Assembly (NCBI RefSeq): GCF_000428885.1
Contig: NZ_AUAU01000005.1
Location: 1-64,000, forward strand
Origin: Geothrix fermentans DSM 14018
Lineage (GTDB): Bacteria > Acidobacteriota > Holophagae > Holophagales > Holophagaceae
DNA length: 64,000 bases
Direction of reading: 5' to 3'
Part shown: in pieces, positions 7,765-17,211 of the stretch
Position numbering within the stretch: the first letter of the stretch is position 1
Layout: every line of letters starts with the position of its first letter
Program-made: the position numbers and the translations under genes
The notes under the pieces: model-generated
What the model was told of the DNA's origin: nothing
The model's input: the letters and a program-made list of their open reading frames with translations, nothing else
The model's database searches: none

Positions 7765-9840
7765 TCAGCCCTTCGGGGCCCTCGGCAGCGTGAGGGTGAA
7801 GCGGCTGCCGCGCTCCAGGGGCTGGTAGCGGGCGTCGCCGCCGTGGTCCTGGGCGATGCGGCGCACGATGGCCAGGCCCAGGCCCGTGCCCTTCCACTTG
7901 GTGGAGAAGTAGGGCTCGAAGAGCCGGTCGCGGTCCGCCTCGGGCACGCCCGTGCCGTCGTCCTCCACGTCGTAGCGCAGGTTCCCGTCCTCGCCCGTGA
8001 GCGAGAGGGCCACGGCGCCCTTGCCGTCCACGGCGGCCACGGCGTTGTCCACCAGGTTGATGAGGGCCCGCTTCACCATGTCGCCGTCCCAGACCACGCC
8101 CAGGGGCTCCAGCTGGAAGCGGATGGACCAGGTGATGCCCGGCTGGTTGGGCTCGTAGAGCGCCAGCACCTGCCGCAGCAGCTCCGCGGGATCGCAGGGG
8201 GCGAACTGGGGCGAGGGCAGGCGGGCGAAGCGGCTGAAGCTGTCCACCAGGCGCGAGAGGCTCGCCACCTCCGTGAGGATCGTCTCGGCCCCCTCCTGCA
8301 CGGCCACGAGGTCCAGGCGCCCCTCGCGGGTGCGGCGCAGCAGGCGCTGGGCCGTGAGCTGGATGGGCGTGAGGGGGTTCTTCACCTCGTGGGCCATGCG
8401 CCGGGCCACCTCCTGCCAGGCGGCGCGCTTCTCCGCCTGGGCCAGCAGGGAGAGGTCCTCCAGCACCGCCAGGACGCCGCCGCCCTGCAGGGGCTCGAGG
8501 ATGGCCCGCACGGGCCGGCCCTCGCCCTCGCCGCCCAGGCGCAGCTCCTCCTGCACGCCGCGGCCGGACTCGCGCACGGCGGCCAGCAGCTCCGGCAGAC
8601 GGCCCAGCCGCGGCAGGGAGACCACGGCGCCCCAGCTGTCCTCGGAGGGATCGAAGGATTCGAGGCCCATCCAGGTTTTGGCCGCTGCATTGAAGGTGCG
8701 CAACTCGCCATCCGCCCGCCAGCTCATGACGCCCACGGGCAGGGCCGCGAGGATCTGGCCCAGGTAGGCCCGCTGCTGGTCCAGGCGGCTGGCCTGGGCC
8801 TCGATGGCGGCCCGGCTGGCCTTAAGGTCGCGGATCATGGCGTTGAAGGTGCGGGCCAGGAAGGCCAGCTCGTCCTCGCCCATCTCCGGCAGCTGCACCT
8901 CCAGGTCGCCGCTCCCCACGCGCTGGGCGGCCTTGGCCAGGGCGCGGATGGGCTCGCTCAGCGACTTGGCCAGGGCCAGGCCCGACCACACGGCGAAGAA
9001 GAGCGTCAGCAGGGTGAGGAAGAGGAAGGTGCTCTGCGGCAGGGTCTGGAGCGTGTCCCGGGCGGCCTGGATCTGCTGGCTCTCGCGGTACCGCTGCTCC
9101 AGGGCCAGCACCCGGTCCAGGGTCTCCCGCGGCATGTGGATGCCCACGACCCAGACCCCGTCCCCCCGGGCCACCCGGCGCAGCAGCCAGAGGCCCTCCC
9201 GGGTTTCCTGGCCGGTCTCGGGCCCGGAGCCGGTCAGGTCCGGCGGCGTCATGCCCTCCCGCAGCTCCAGGCCCTTCACGCCCTCTCCCTTGAGATCCAG
9301 GAAGGCCACCAGGTCCAGGTCCGTGGCCACCCGCAGGGCGGGCAGCTCCGCCGAGGGCGAGGCCGCCAGGCGGCTCGCGCCGAAGTCCAGGCGGGCCTTG
9401 GCGGCGGCCCTCAGGTCCGCGGCCACCTTCTGGCCGTCCCGGATGGCCAGCTCCGTCTCGGGGCTGAACCAGCGCTCCACATTCTTGTTGATGAAGTTCC
9501 GGCCCACCAGGAAGAGGATCAGGCTGGGCAGGATGCCCACGATGAAGAGCGTGAGCACCATGCGGGTGCGCAGGCGGGAGCCCAGGATGCCGCTCTTGCG
9601 CTCGAAGTAGAGCTTGGCCAGGCTGCGGGCCACGATGAAGAGCAGGGTGCCGATGGCCAGCACATTGGCCAGGCCCAGGGCGATGAGGGCCCAGCGGGAG
9701 GGCGCGTCCAGCCCCCCTTCGGCCACGCGGTTCCCCACGGCCTTGTAGGCCAGGATGATCATGATGACCACCACGCCCAGCGCCACCGCCACGTAGAGGC
9801 GGGTCAGTTCCGGGTGGCGCTTGGGCCGGGAGGGGACCAT
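7765..9840 (-). CDS. NtrY-like membrane sensor histidine kinase
   Basis: A 691-aa kinase. Membrane segments lie at about 15-34, 50-72, 94-113 and 270-292, with an extracytoplasmic sensor region between the third and fourth. A HAMP domain (about 290-345), a PAS domain (about 355-460), the HisKA motif RMAHEVKNPLTPIQLTAQRL (His484) and an HATPase domain with DNAVAAV and FEPYFSTKWKGTGLGL follow. This order and the H-box are those of NtrY. No NtrX-type response regulator is adjacent, so its partner is elsewhere. Start at 9840 chosen; an in-frame ATG at 9882 would overlap the divergent methylase start. Confidence 0.85.
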   Translation of the reverse strand: MVPSRPKRHPELTRLYVAVALGVVVIMIILAYKAVGNRVAEGGLDAPSRWALIALGLANVLAIGTLLFIVARSLAKLYFERKSGILGSRLRTRMVLTLFIVGILPSLILFLVGRNFINKNVERWFSPETELAIRDGQKVAADLRAAAKARLDFGASRLAASPSAELPALRVATDLDLVAFLDLKGEGVKGLELREGMTPPDLTGSGPETGQETREGLWLLRRVARGDGVWVVGIHMPRETLDRVLALEQRYRESQQIQAARDTLQTLPQSTFLFLTLLTLFFAVWSGLALAKSLSEPIRALAKAAQRVGSGDLEVQLPEMGEDELAFLARTFNAMIRDLKASRAAIEAQASRLDQQRAYLGQILAALPVGVMSWRADGELRTFNAAAKTWMGLESFDPSEDSWGAVVSLPRLGRLPELLAAVRESGRGVQEELRLGGEGEGRPVRAILEPLQGGGVLAVLEDLSLLAQAEKRAAWQEVARRMAHEVKNPLTPIQLTAQRLLRRTREGRLDLVAVQEGAETILTEVASLSRLVDSFSRFARLPSPQFAPCDPAELLRQVLALYEPNQPGITWSIRFQLEPLGVVWDGDMVKRALINLVDNAVAAVDGKGAVALSLTGEDGNLRYDVEDDGTGVPEADRDRLFEPYFSTKWKGTGLGLAIVRRIAQDHGGDARYQPLERGSRFTLTLPRAPKG

Positions 9841-9880
9841 TCCCAGCAGGCTATCCTGGATGCTCCGCGAAAGGCAGACC

Positions 9881-11104
9881 ATGGACGCCCAGACAGCCGC
9901 GAGCAGGGCCTTCCTGGCCGACCTCGCCCCGGTGGAGGATGCGGCCTGGGACGAGGTGGAGACCGCCTCCGGCCGGCGCCCCCGCCTGTCCGCCGAGTTC
10001 TGGACCTCCCGGCAGCGGCAGGCCGCCAACCTCCACGAGATCTCGTACCGGGCCTGCTACAAGCCCCAGCTCCCCCGCCACTTCATCGAGCGCCTCACCC
10101 TGCCCGGGGACCGGGTCTACGACCCCTTCAGCGGCCGGGGCACCACGGCCCTCGAAGCGGCCCTCATGGGGCGCCGGGTGGCCGCCAACGACCTCAACCC
10201 CCTGTCGCGGCTGCTGGCGGAGCCCCGGCTCACGCCGCCCGATCCCGCGGAGGTGGCCCGGCGTCTGAAGGCCATCCCGCGCATGGGGGCTTCCGACGGC
10301 CTGGACCTGTCCATGTTCTTCCATGCCGACACCGAAGCCGAGATCCGCGGCCTGCGGAGCTGGTGCCTGGAGCGCGAGGCGGCGGGCGAGCTGGATCCTC
10401 TGGACGCCTGGATCCGCATGGTGGCCACCAACCGCCTCACGGGCCATAGCCCCGGCTTCTTCTCCGTCTACACCCTGCCGCCCAACCAGGCGGTCAGCGC
10501 CGAGAAGCAGCGCCAGATCAACGCCAAGCGGAACCAGGTGCCCGCCTACCGCGACACCCACGCGCTCATCCTGAAGAAGACGAAGCAGCTGCTCGCCGGC
10601 CTGGAGGCCCTGGCCCTGGGGAACCTGGCCACCGCCGCCGAGGATGCCCTCTTCCTCACCGGCGAGGCCCGGTCCACGCCCGCCCTGGCGGACGGCTCCG
10701 TGGCCCTCACCGTCACCTCGCCCCCCTTCCTCGACGTGGTGGACTACGCGGGGGACAACTGGCTGCGCTGCTGGTTCAACGGCCTGGACGCCGAAGCCAT
10801 CGGCAAGGGCCTCAGCACCCACCGCACGGTGGAGGCCTGGGCCCAGGCCATGGGCGAGGTCTTCGCCGAGCTGTTCCGCCTCACCCGGCCCGGGGGCTTC
10901 GTGGCCTTCGAGGTGGGCGAGGTGCGCGGCGGGAAGCTCAAGCTCGACGAGGTGGCCCTGCCCCTGGGCTTGGCCGCGGGCTTCCGCGCCCACGGCGTGC
11001 TGGTGAACACCCAGGTCTTCACCAAGACCGCCCACATCTGGGGCGTGGACAACAACGGCAAGGGCACCAACAGCAACCGCATCGTGCTGTTCGAGAGGGC
11101 CTGA
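9881..11104 (+). CDS. Orphan DNA methyltransferase-like protein
   Basis: A 407-aa protein with AdoMet-binding motif I DPFSGRGTT (81-89) and catalytic motif IV TSPPF (279-283), the pattern of N4-cytosine or N6-adenine DNA methylases. About 190 residues between the motifs could hold the target recognition region. No restriction gene is adjacent, so it is an orphan, possibly a chromosomal regulator or an RNA/DNA methylase of unknown target. AAAGG lies 6 nt before the ATG. It is divergent from the NtrY-like gene. Confidence 0.75.
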   Translation: MDAQTAASRAFLADLAPVEDAAWDEVETASGRRPRLSAEFWTSRQRQAANLHEISYRACYKPQLPRHFIERLTLPGDRVYDPFSGRGTTALEAALMGRRVAANDLNPLSRLLAEPRLTPPDPAEVARRLKAIPRMGASDGLDLSMFFHADTEAEIRGLRSWCLEREAAGELDPLDAWIRMVATNRLTGHSPGFFSVYTLPPNQAVSAEKQRQINAKRNQVPAYRDTHALILKKTKQLLAGLEALALGNLATAAEDALFLTGEARSTPALADGSVALTVTSPPFLDVVDYAGDNWLRCWFNGLDAEAIGKGLSTHRTVEAWAQAMGEVFAELFRLTRPGGFVAFEVGEVRGGKLKLDEVALPLGLAAGFRAHGVLVNTQVFTKTAHIWGVDNNGKGTNSNRIVLFERA

Positions 11105-11362
11105 ACCACCCCGGCCCAGCACAGGTCCAGCTGTCTGTCCGCCTAGCCACCTATGGTCAAAAACAGACATTAAAATTCATTTTTGAGACATTGACACAGA
11201 GTCGCAGAAGCCGATCCTGGGATACCGTCCTCGGCCGCCCGGAGGCTCTGGCCCGATCCCCACAGGACGCCGCGCAGCCGCCGTTCCGAGGTGGAGGGGG
11301 AGGGTGCGCGTGCCTGGGGAAGCCCCGCCGCCCGGAGGCCCCTTCCCTCAGGAGCAGACACC
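11105..11362. other. Intergenic region with a short AT-rich patch
   Basis: About 260 bp between two methyltransferase genes. The stretch 11155-11200 is clearly richer in A/T than its surroundings and includes TTGACA at 11191-11196. No -10 element sits at proper spacing (GATACC is 24 nt away), so a promoter is possible but not shown. Confidence 0.4.
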
Positions 11363-12199
11363 ATGGGCACCACACTCTCCCTGGATTCCATGACGCCCGA
11401 AATGGCCACCCTCAAGGCCCGCCTCAAGACCATCTGGATGGCCGGCGACTACGGACACTTCGCCACCTACCTGGAGCCCGGGGCCCTGGCCTTCCTGGAC
11501 AGCATCGGACCCGAGCCCGGCTCGCGGATGCTGGACGTGGCCTGCGGGGCGGGCCAGATCGCCATCCCGGCCGCCAGGACCGGCGTGCACGTGACGGGCA
11601 TCGACATCGCCACCAACTCCATCGAGGCGGCGCGGTCCCGGGCCAGGGCCGAAGGCCTCGATGCCCGCTTCGAGGAGGGCGACGCGGAGGCCATCGCCTA
11701 CGAGGACGGCGCCTTCGACCTGGTGGTGAGCCTCATCGGCGCCATGTTCGCCCCCCGGCCCGAACGGGTGGCCGCGGAGCTGGTGCGCGTCTGCCGCCCG
11801 GGGGGGCGCATCGCCATGGCGAACTGGACGCCCCAGGGCTTCGTGGGCCAGATGTTCAAGGTCGTCGGGAAGCACGTCCCGCCGTCCCCGCTCATGGCGC
11901 CGCCGGTGCAGTGGGGGGACGACGCGACGGTCCGCGAGCGGTTCCGGGAGGGCGCTTCCAGCCTGGAGACCCGGAAGCGGATGTACCCCATGCGCTATCC
12001 CTTCCCGCCCTCTGACGTGGTGGACTTCTTCCAGGCCTACTACGGCCCGGTCAACCGGGCCTTCGCCGCGCTGGACGCGGAGGGGCAGACCGGCCTGCAC
12101 CGGGATCTGGAGCAGGTCTGGGCCGACCACAACCAGGCCAAGGACGGCACCACGCAGGTCGAGGCCGAGTACCTGGAGGTGGTGGCGGTGCGGGGATAG
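11363..12199 (+). CDS. Class I SAM-dependent methyltransferase
   Basis: A 278-aa protein with AdoMet motif [17 protein letters not shown], motif II acidic residue in VTGIDIATN, and the post-motif segment [12 protein letters not shown], close to UbiE/Coq5-type small-molecule methyltransferases. The substrate is not evident. The ATG follows AGGAG at good spacing. It starts a same-strand run with a secreted cupin and a metallo-hydrolase. Confidence 0.85.
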   Translation: MGTTLSLDSMTPEMATLKARLKTIWMAGDYGHFATYLEPGALAFLDSIGPEPGSRMLDVACGAGQIAIPAARTGVHVTGIDIATNSIEAARSRARAEGLDARFEEGDAEAIAYEDGAFDLVVSLIGAMFAPRPERVAAELVRVCRPGGRIAMANWTPQGFVGQMFKVVGKHVPPSPLMAPPVQWGDDATVRERFREGASSLETRKRMYPMRYPFPPSDVVDFFQAYYGPVNRAFAALDAEGQTGLHRDLEQVWADHNQAKDGTTQVEAEYLEVVAVRG

Positions 12200-12258
12200 C
12201 CTCCGGCGCCACAGCCGTTGCGTTGAAGTGAAAGCGTCCCAATGACAGGAGGGATCCC

Positions 12259-12699
12259 ATGAACACGCGCACATTGCTGGCGCCGGCCCTGGCGCTGATC
12301 TTCGCCGCCTCCGCCCCGGCGAAGGAGGGGAAGAGGCCCCCCGCCGTGAGCCTCTTCCCCGCCGGGGACCTCATCTGGACCGACGACCCCGAGCATCCGG
12401 GCGTGCGGATGGCGGTGGTGGACGGCGATCCCGCCAAGGGGCCCTGCCACTTCCTCGTCCAGCTCAAGGAGGGGCTCGTGGTGCCCCTGCACCACCACAC
12501 CTCCGACCACTTCGGCACCGTCCTCTCGGGGACCCTGTCGTTCACCGTGGACGGCAAGGAGACCCTGCTGCCCGCCGGCTCGGTCTTCGTGTTCCGCGGG
12601 AAGAAGGAGCACGTCACCAGGTGCATGCCCGGCGCCGACTGCGTGATCTCCATGGACGTCCGCGGGAAGTGGGACGTGGTGCCCCAGGCCAAGCCCTGA
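12259..12699 (+). CDS. Secreted cupin-domain protein
   Basis: A 146-aa protein with a signal peptide (about 1-21) and one cupin barrel. The metal-binding motif 1 is PLHHHTSDHFGTVLSGTL and motif 2 lies in LPAGSVFVFRGKKEH. Such small periplasmic cupins bind a metal and may act on small organic molecules; no substrate can be assigned. The ribosome site AGGAGG lies just before the ATG. Confidence 0.8.
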   Translation: MNTRTLLAPALALIFAASAPAKEGKRPPAVSLFPAGDLIWTDDPEHPGVRMAVVDGDPAKGPCHFLVQLKEGLVVPLHHHTSDHFGTVLSGTLSFTVDGKETLLPAGSVFVFRGKKEHVTRCMPGADCVISMDVRGKWDVVPQAKP

Positions 12700-12731
12700 T
12701 CCGGCCCCCGTCGCCGACTTACGAGGCCCCC

Positions 12732-13457
12732 ATGCCCACCCGCGTTGACGAAATCGCCGACGGCATCTTCCGCATCAGCACCTCGATTCCCCTGCCAGCC
12801 CTCCCCGGGGGCTTCACCTTCAACCAGATCCTCATCCGGGACGCGGCCCCCCTGCTGTTCCACACCGGCCTGCGGGGCCACTTCGAGGCCACCCGGGCGG
12901 CCATCGAGCGGGTGCTGCCGGTGGCCTCGCTCCGCTACCTGGCCTACTCCCACTTCGAGGCGGACGAGTGCGGGGCCATGAACGCCTTCCTGGCGGCGGC
13001 CCCGGGCGCCGTCCCCCTGTGCAGCCGCGTGAGCGCCATGGTGTCCATGGGCGACGTGGCCGACCGGCCGCCCCGGGCCCTGGGGGACGGGGAGGAGCTG
13101 GACCTGGGGCGCCACCGGATCCGCTGGCTGGACACCCCCCATGTGCCCCACGGCTGGGACGCAGGGCTTATCTGGGCGCCCACCGCCCGCACCCTCTTCT
13201 GCGGCGACCTGTTCACCCAGCCCGGGGCGGAGCTGCCGCCGGTCACCGAGGGGGACATCCTGGGCCCCAGCGAGGCCATGCGCGGCGGCATGGACTACTT
13301 CGCCTGCCGCGACAAGGCTCGGACCACCCTGGCCCGCCTGGCGGACCTCCAGCCCCGGACCCTCGCCACCATGCACGGCAGCTCCTTCCGCGGCGACGGC
13401 GCGGCCCTGCTGCGGGCGCTGGCCAAGGCCCTGTCCGCGCCCGCGGACCCTCCCTGA
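12732..13457 (+). CDS. MBL-fold metallo-hydrolase of flavodiiron type
   Basis: A 241-aa metallo-beta-lactamase fold protein. The metal motif reads SHFEADECG, an HxExD pattern like the diiron site of flavodiiron proteins rather than the usual HxHxDH, followed by a ligand His in DTPHVPHGWD, Asp in FCGDLF and His in TMHGSS. There is no flavodoxin domain, so it is a stand-alone diiron-type domain; oxygen or NO chemistry is possible but unproven. It follows the cupin gene by 32 nt. Confidence 0.8.
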   Translation: MPTRVDEIADGIFRISTSIPLPALPGGFTFNQILIRDAAPLLFHTGLRGHFEATRAAIERVLPVASLRYLAYSHFEADECGAMNAFLAAAPGAVPLCSRVSAMVSMGDVADRPPRALGDGEELDLGRHRIRWLDTPHVPHGWDAGLIWAPTARTLFCGDLFTQPGAELPPVTEGDILGPSEAMRGGMDYFACRDKARTTLARLADLQPRTLATMHGSSFRGDGAALLRALAKALSAPADPP

Positions 13458-13512
13458 GCCCCATGCCAGAGCGCGGCTCGGCCGCGCCCCGGCATGGGGC
13501 GCCCCGGCGGGA

Positions 13513-14124
13513 TCAGAACCGGTAGCCCACGCCCACGCCGAACAGGAAGGGATCCACCTTCACGGTGGTGACCTTGGCGCCCGCGGCGGTCTTCACGTCG
13601 CTGCGGATCTGCGCGTACTTGGCATCCAGGTTGATGAAGCACTGCTTCGCCACCTTGAAGTCCACGCCCACCTGGGCCGCCAGGCCCACGCTCGTCTTGT
13701 CCAGGTCCAGGGCGCCATCCGCGAGCTTCACGTCGGAGATCAGGGTGAGGTTCAGGCCCAGGCCCACGTAGGGATCCACCCTCTGGCCAGGGAGGAAGTG
13801 CCACTGGGCCGTGAGGGTGGGCGGCAGCTCCTTGAAGGTGCCGAGTTTCGCGCCGGCCAAGGTGACGTCGTGCTCCTGGGGCACGGTCAGCACCAGCTCC
13901 GCGGCCAGGTTCGCGGTGAAGAAGTAGCTGATGTCCACCTCGGGGATGGTCTTCGAGCTGACGTGGATGGCGTCCGCCGGAAGGCCCGGGGCCGCGTCGG
14001 ACTTGTCTGCGGGCTGGAGGGAGACGGCGCGCAGGCGCACCATCCAGGGGCCCTCCTGGGCCTGGAGCGGGGCAGAGGCCAGCCATCCGGCGGCCAGGGC
14101 CACCGGCAGGATGAAGGTCTTCAT
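13513..14124 (-). CDS. OmpW-family outer-membrane beta-barrel protein
   Basis: A 203-aa protein with signal peptide (about 1-22) and alternating amphipathic strands ending in VGYRF, the C-terminal aromatic signal for outer-membrane insertion. The PYVGLGLNLTLI and TLTAQWHF segments match OmpW-like small barrels, which form hydrophobic channels. The start at 14124 has AGGAG upstream. It follows cydB on the same strand with about 96 nt between stop and start, so it could be transcribed with or separately from cyd. Confidence 0.75.
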   Translation of the reverse strand: MKTFILPVALAAGWLASAPLQAQEGPWMVRLRAVSLQPADKSDAAPGLPADAIHVSSKTIPEVDISYFFTANLAAELVLTVPQEHDVTLAGAKLGTFKELPPTLTAQWHFLPGQRVDPYVGLGLNLTLISDVKLADGALDLDKTSVGLAAQVGVDFKVAKQCFINLDAKYAQIRSDVKTAAGAKVTTVKVDPFLFGVGVGYRF

Positions 14125-14220
14125 GGGAGTTCTCCTTGGAAGCGCCCCGAAGCGGGGCATGGGACAGAAAGGCCCCCACCCCGCCCGGGGCGGGGGCCGG
14201 TTCAGACGCGAGGGATCAGG

Positions 14221-15246
14221 TCAGTAGGAGGGTCCGCGGGCGATGCTCTCCGCCGTCACCGCATCCCGGAAGGTCAGGTACACCCACAGCTGATAGCCGA
14301 TGACCACGGGCAGGAAGCAGAGCACCACGCCCAGCATGATCTTCAGGGTGAGCGGGCTGGAGGCGGCGTTGAAGGCCGTCACGCTGGCCGCGGGGTCGAG
14401 GCTGGAGGGCAGCAGGTCGGGGAAGAGGCCCGCCACGCCGAAGAGCACGGCGCCCAGGATGAGGGCGGACGACGCGAACCAGGCCTTCCACCAGGCGCCC
14501 TGCGCCGCGAAGAGGCGTGTGAGCAGCAGGCCGGCGACCGCCAGCAGGGGCAGGACGAGAAGCGCAGGCTTCGCCAGCACGTGCTGCCATAGCCGCGTGC
14601 TGAACCACGTCATGGCCAGGAAGGCCACGGCCAGCACGGCCTCCGCCAACCACAGGGCCGTCGCCATGCGGCCCGCCCGGGCCTGCAGCTCGCCCTCGGT
14701 GCGGGTGGCCAACCAGAGGGCGCCATGCACGGCGAAGATCACCACGAAGAGCACACCGCCCAGCAGACCGTAGGGGTTCAGCAGGGTGAGGAGGTTGCCG
14801 TGGAAGAGCCCCGCGGCGTCCAGGGGCAGGCCCTGGAAGATGTTGGCGAAGGCCACGCCCAGCAGCAGGGCCGGGAGGAAGGAGCCCGCGACCAGGCAGG
14901 CGTCCCAGGTGGCGCGCCAGCGGGCGCTGTCCACCTTGCCCCGGAACTCGAAGGCCACGCCCCGCAGGATCAGCGCGAAGAGCAGCAGCATGAGCGGCGT
15001 GTAGAGGCCCGAGAACATGATGGCGTAGGCCCGGGGGAAGGCCGCGAAGGTCACGCCGCCCGCAGTGATGAGCCACACCTCGTTGCCGTCCCAGAAGGGG
15101 CCCATGGCGTTCACGAGGATGCGCCTGTCGGTCTCGTCCTTGGCCAGGAAGGGGAAGAGCGTGCCCAGCCCCAGATCGAAGCCGTCGAGCATGAGGTACA
15201 CGGCCCAGGCCACGCCCCAGATCACGAACCAGATGGATTCCAGCAT
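14221..15246 (-). CDS. cydB: Cytochrome bd-type quinol oxidase subunit II
   Basis: A 341-aa integral membrane protein with about eight hydrophobic helices and the CydB N-terminus (IWGVAWAVYLMLDGFDLGLG). Together with CydA it forms the bd-type terminal oxidase that reduces oxygen with quinol electrons. The start at 15246 follows AGGAGG. It lies 11 nt downstream of cydA in one operon. No cydX-like small gene was recognised after it. Confidence 0.95.
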   Translation of the reverse strand: MLESIWFVIWGVAWAVYLMLDGFDLGLGTLFPFLAKDETDRRILVNAMGPFWDGNEVWLITAGGVTFAAFPRAYAIMFSGLYTPLMLLLFALILRGVAFEFRGKVDSARWRATWDACLVAGSFLPALLLGVAFANIFQGLPLDAAGLFHGNLLTLLNPYGLLGGVLFVVIFAVHGALWLATRTEGELQARAGRMATALWLAEAVLAVAFLAMTWFSTRLWQHVLAKPALLVLPLLAVAGLLLTRLFAAQGAWWKAWFASSALILGAVLFGVAGLFPDLLPSSLDPAASVTAFNAASSPLTLKIMLGVVLCFLPVVIGYQLWVYLTFRDAVTAESIARGPSY

Positions 15247-15257
15247 GGTCGCCTCCC

Positions 15258-16577
15258 TCACTTCGCCGCCGCGGTCGCGGCTTCGGGGCCCTTGCGGGCG
15301 AACTTGAACAGCAGGTAGATGTCCACGGCGCCCAGCAGCGCGTAGACGAGGAAGAAGGCCACGAGCGAAGTGCCCACCTGCGAGGTCGCCAGGGGCGAGA
15401 CCGCGTCGGAGGTCTTCATCAGGCCGTAGACGATCCAGGGCTGGCGGCCCAGTTCGGCGATGGTCCAGCCCAGCTCGTTGGCCAGGTAGGGCAGCGGGAT
15501 GAGCCAGGGCAGCACCTTCAGGAAGCGGGACTGCCCTTCGATCTCATGGCGCTTCAGGAAGGCCCAGAGGCCCAGGGCCAGGAACAGCACGCCCAGGCCC
15601 ACCATGGCGCGGAAGCTCAGGAACACCGGCAGCACCGGCGGGCGCTGGTCGGCGGGGTAGTCCTTCAGGCCCTTCACCTCGCCGCCCGCGGAGTAGGTGG
15701 CCAGCAGGCTGAGGCCGCTGGGCACGGAGAGCGACTGCACGGCGTTGCGCTCGTTCGCCGCGTCGGGCCAGGCCAGCAGGTGCATGGGCACGTTCCGGCC
15801 CGTCTCCCAGTGGGCCTCCATGGCCGCCAGCTTGGTGGGCTGGGTGCTGCTGAGGATCTCGGCGTTCATGTGGCCCTGGGCGATCTCGAAGAGGGCGAAG
15901 ACCAGCGTCCAGGCCGCGGCCAGGCGGAAGGACTTCTTGAAGAAGGCGACCTCGTGCTTGCGGAGCAGGTGCCAGGCGGAGATGCCCAGCACGAAGAAGC
16001 CCGCCGTGATGTAGGCGCCGCCCAGGGTGTGGATGAACTCCAGGAGGGCGAAGCGCTGGGTGATGACGGCGAAGAAGTCCGAGAGCTCGGCGCGGCCGTT
16101 CCGCAGCACGAAACCCGTGGGGTGCTGCATCCAGGCATTGGCCACCAGGATCCAGAAGGCCGAGATGTTCGAGGCGATGGCCACCAGCCAGATGCTGGTG
16201 GCGTGGGCCTTCTTCGAGAGCTTCTCCCAGCCGAAGAACCACACCGCGATGAAGGTGGATTCCAGGAAGAAGGCCGCCGTGGCCTCGATGGCCAGCAGCG
16301 AGCCGAAGATGTCGCCCACGTAGGCGGAGTAGCGCGACCAGTTCGTGCCGAACTGGAACTCCAGCGTGAGGCCCGTCACCACGCCGATGGCGAAGTTGAT
16401 GAGGAAGAGCTTCCCCCAGAACTTCGTCATGCGCTTGTAGTCCTCGTCGCCGGTGCGCACGTACTGCGTCTCCATGAGGGCGACGAGCATCGAGAGGCCC
16501 AGGGTCAGGGGCACGAACAGGAAGTGGAAGTAGGTGGCGACCGCGAATTGCAGGCGCGACAGGGCTAGGACATCCAA
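15258..16577 (-). CDS. cydA: Cytochrome bd-type quinol oxidase subunit I
   Basis: A 439-aa membrane protein with the CydA core: TYFHFLFVPLTLG carries the high-spin heme His18, and GRQPW ends a short quinol loop. The length, well below the ~520 aa of E. coli CydA, marks it as the short-Q-loop (CIO-like) type, often less sensitive to cyanide. The start codon is TTG, supported by AGGAGG five nt upstream; the nearby ATG is out of frame. It follows rrf2 by 38 nt and precedes cydB. Confidence 0.95.
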   Translation of the reverse strand: MDVLALSRLQFAVATYFHFLFVPLTLGLSMLVALMETQYVRTGDEDYKRMTKFWGKLFLINFAIGVVTGLTLEFQFGTNWSRYSAYVGDIFGSLLAIEATAAFFLESTFIAVWFFGWEKLSKKAHATSIWLVAIASNISAFWILVANAWMQHPTGFVLRNGRAELSDFFAVITQRFALLEFIHTLGGAYITAGFFVLGISAWHLLRKHEVAFFKKSFRLAAAWTLVFALFEIAQGHMNAEILSSTQPTKLAAMEAHWETGRNVPMHLLAWPDAANERNAVQSLSVPSGLSLLATYSAGGEVKGLKDYPADQRPPVLPVFLSFRAMVGLGVLFLALGLWAFLKRHEIEGQSRFLKVLPWLIPLPYLANELGWTIAELGRQPWIVYGLMKTSDAVSPLATSQVGTSLVAFFLVYALLGAVDIYLLFKFARKGPEAATAAAK

Positions 16578-16615
16578 GGTGTCCTCCTTTCGGGGGGGGT
16601 GTGGGGCTTAGGGGA

Positions 16616-17092
16616 TCAGGAACAGCTCGACGCCGCCTTGGCCTTGAGCGCCGTGTGGCAGCGCAGGTGGGCGGCGAGGTGGGTCTCCGGAGAGCGGGCC
16701 AGGGCGTCGAAGCGCACGGCGGCCAGGTGGGTTTCCAGGGTGCGGGCGGCCTCGGCCCAGGCCGCCTGGATGGGGCAGCCGTGGGCCAGCGGGCAGTGGT
16801 GGTGTCCGTCCAGGCACTGGTTGAGGACGATGGGGCCTTCCAGGGCGGTCTCCACGTCCAGGAGGGAGACCTCCGAGGCGGACCGGGCCAGGGCGATGCC
16901 GCCCCCCGTGCCCCGCACCGTCTGGAGGATGCCCGCCTTGGCCAGGCCGCCGATGAGGCGGCGGACGAAGGGCGCGGGCAGGAGGCGGGCCTCCGCGATC
17001 TCCGCGATGGAAGCGCGCGTCCCCTCCGGCAGCGAGGCCAGGTGGAGCACCAGCCGCGCCGCGTAATCCGTCTGTCTGGAGATGCCGACCAT
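16616..17092 (-). CDS. Rrf2-family transcriptional regulator with Cys cluster
   Basis: A 158-aa Rrf2 regulator with N-terminal winged helix (SRQTDYAARLVLHLA, then the recognition region PAPFVRRLIGGL) and three cysteines C93, C100 and C106 that match the iron-sulfur ligands of IscR/NsrR, though the first spacing is one residue longer. Such proteins sense NO, oxygen or iron-sulfur status. It heads an operon with cydAB, so it most likely controls this oxidase in response to NO or redox state, by analogy with NsrR-type control. The ATG follows GAGGT. Confidence 0.85.
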   Translation of the reverse strand: MVGISRQTDYAARLVLHLASLPEGTRASIAEIAEARLLPAPFVRRLIGGLAKAGILQTVRGTGGGIALARSASEVSLLDVETALEGPIVLNQCLDGHHHCPLAHGCPIQAAWAEAARTLETHLAAVRFDALARSPETHLAAHLRCHTALKAKAASSCS

Positions 17093-17119
17093 GGGACCTC
17101 GAATGTGACCGTGGAGATA

Positions 17120-17147
17120 ACATTACCCCATCAGTCACCTTGGTCAA
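17120..17147 (-). promoter_or_regulatory. Promoter of the rrf2-cydA-cydB operon
   Basis: On the minus strand TTGACC (17147-17142), 16-bp spacer, TAATGT (17125-17120), about 28 nt before the rrf2 ATG. A second TTGACC lies 14 bp further upstream (17161-17156), which may be a repeated regulator half-site. Confidence 0.55.
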
Positions 17148-17211
17148 TACCCATAGGTCAACAATTTTACGGATGAATGAGTCCGCTTCTCACCACGCCG
17201 GGATGGCCCGG

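Noticed and set aside
11191-11226. TTGACA followed by GATACC as a promoter for the SAM methyltransferase gene
   Set aside because: The spacing is 24 bp, too long for a standard promoter; kept only as a remark on the intergenic region.
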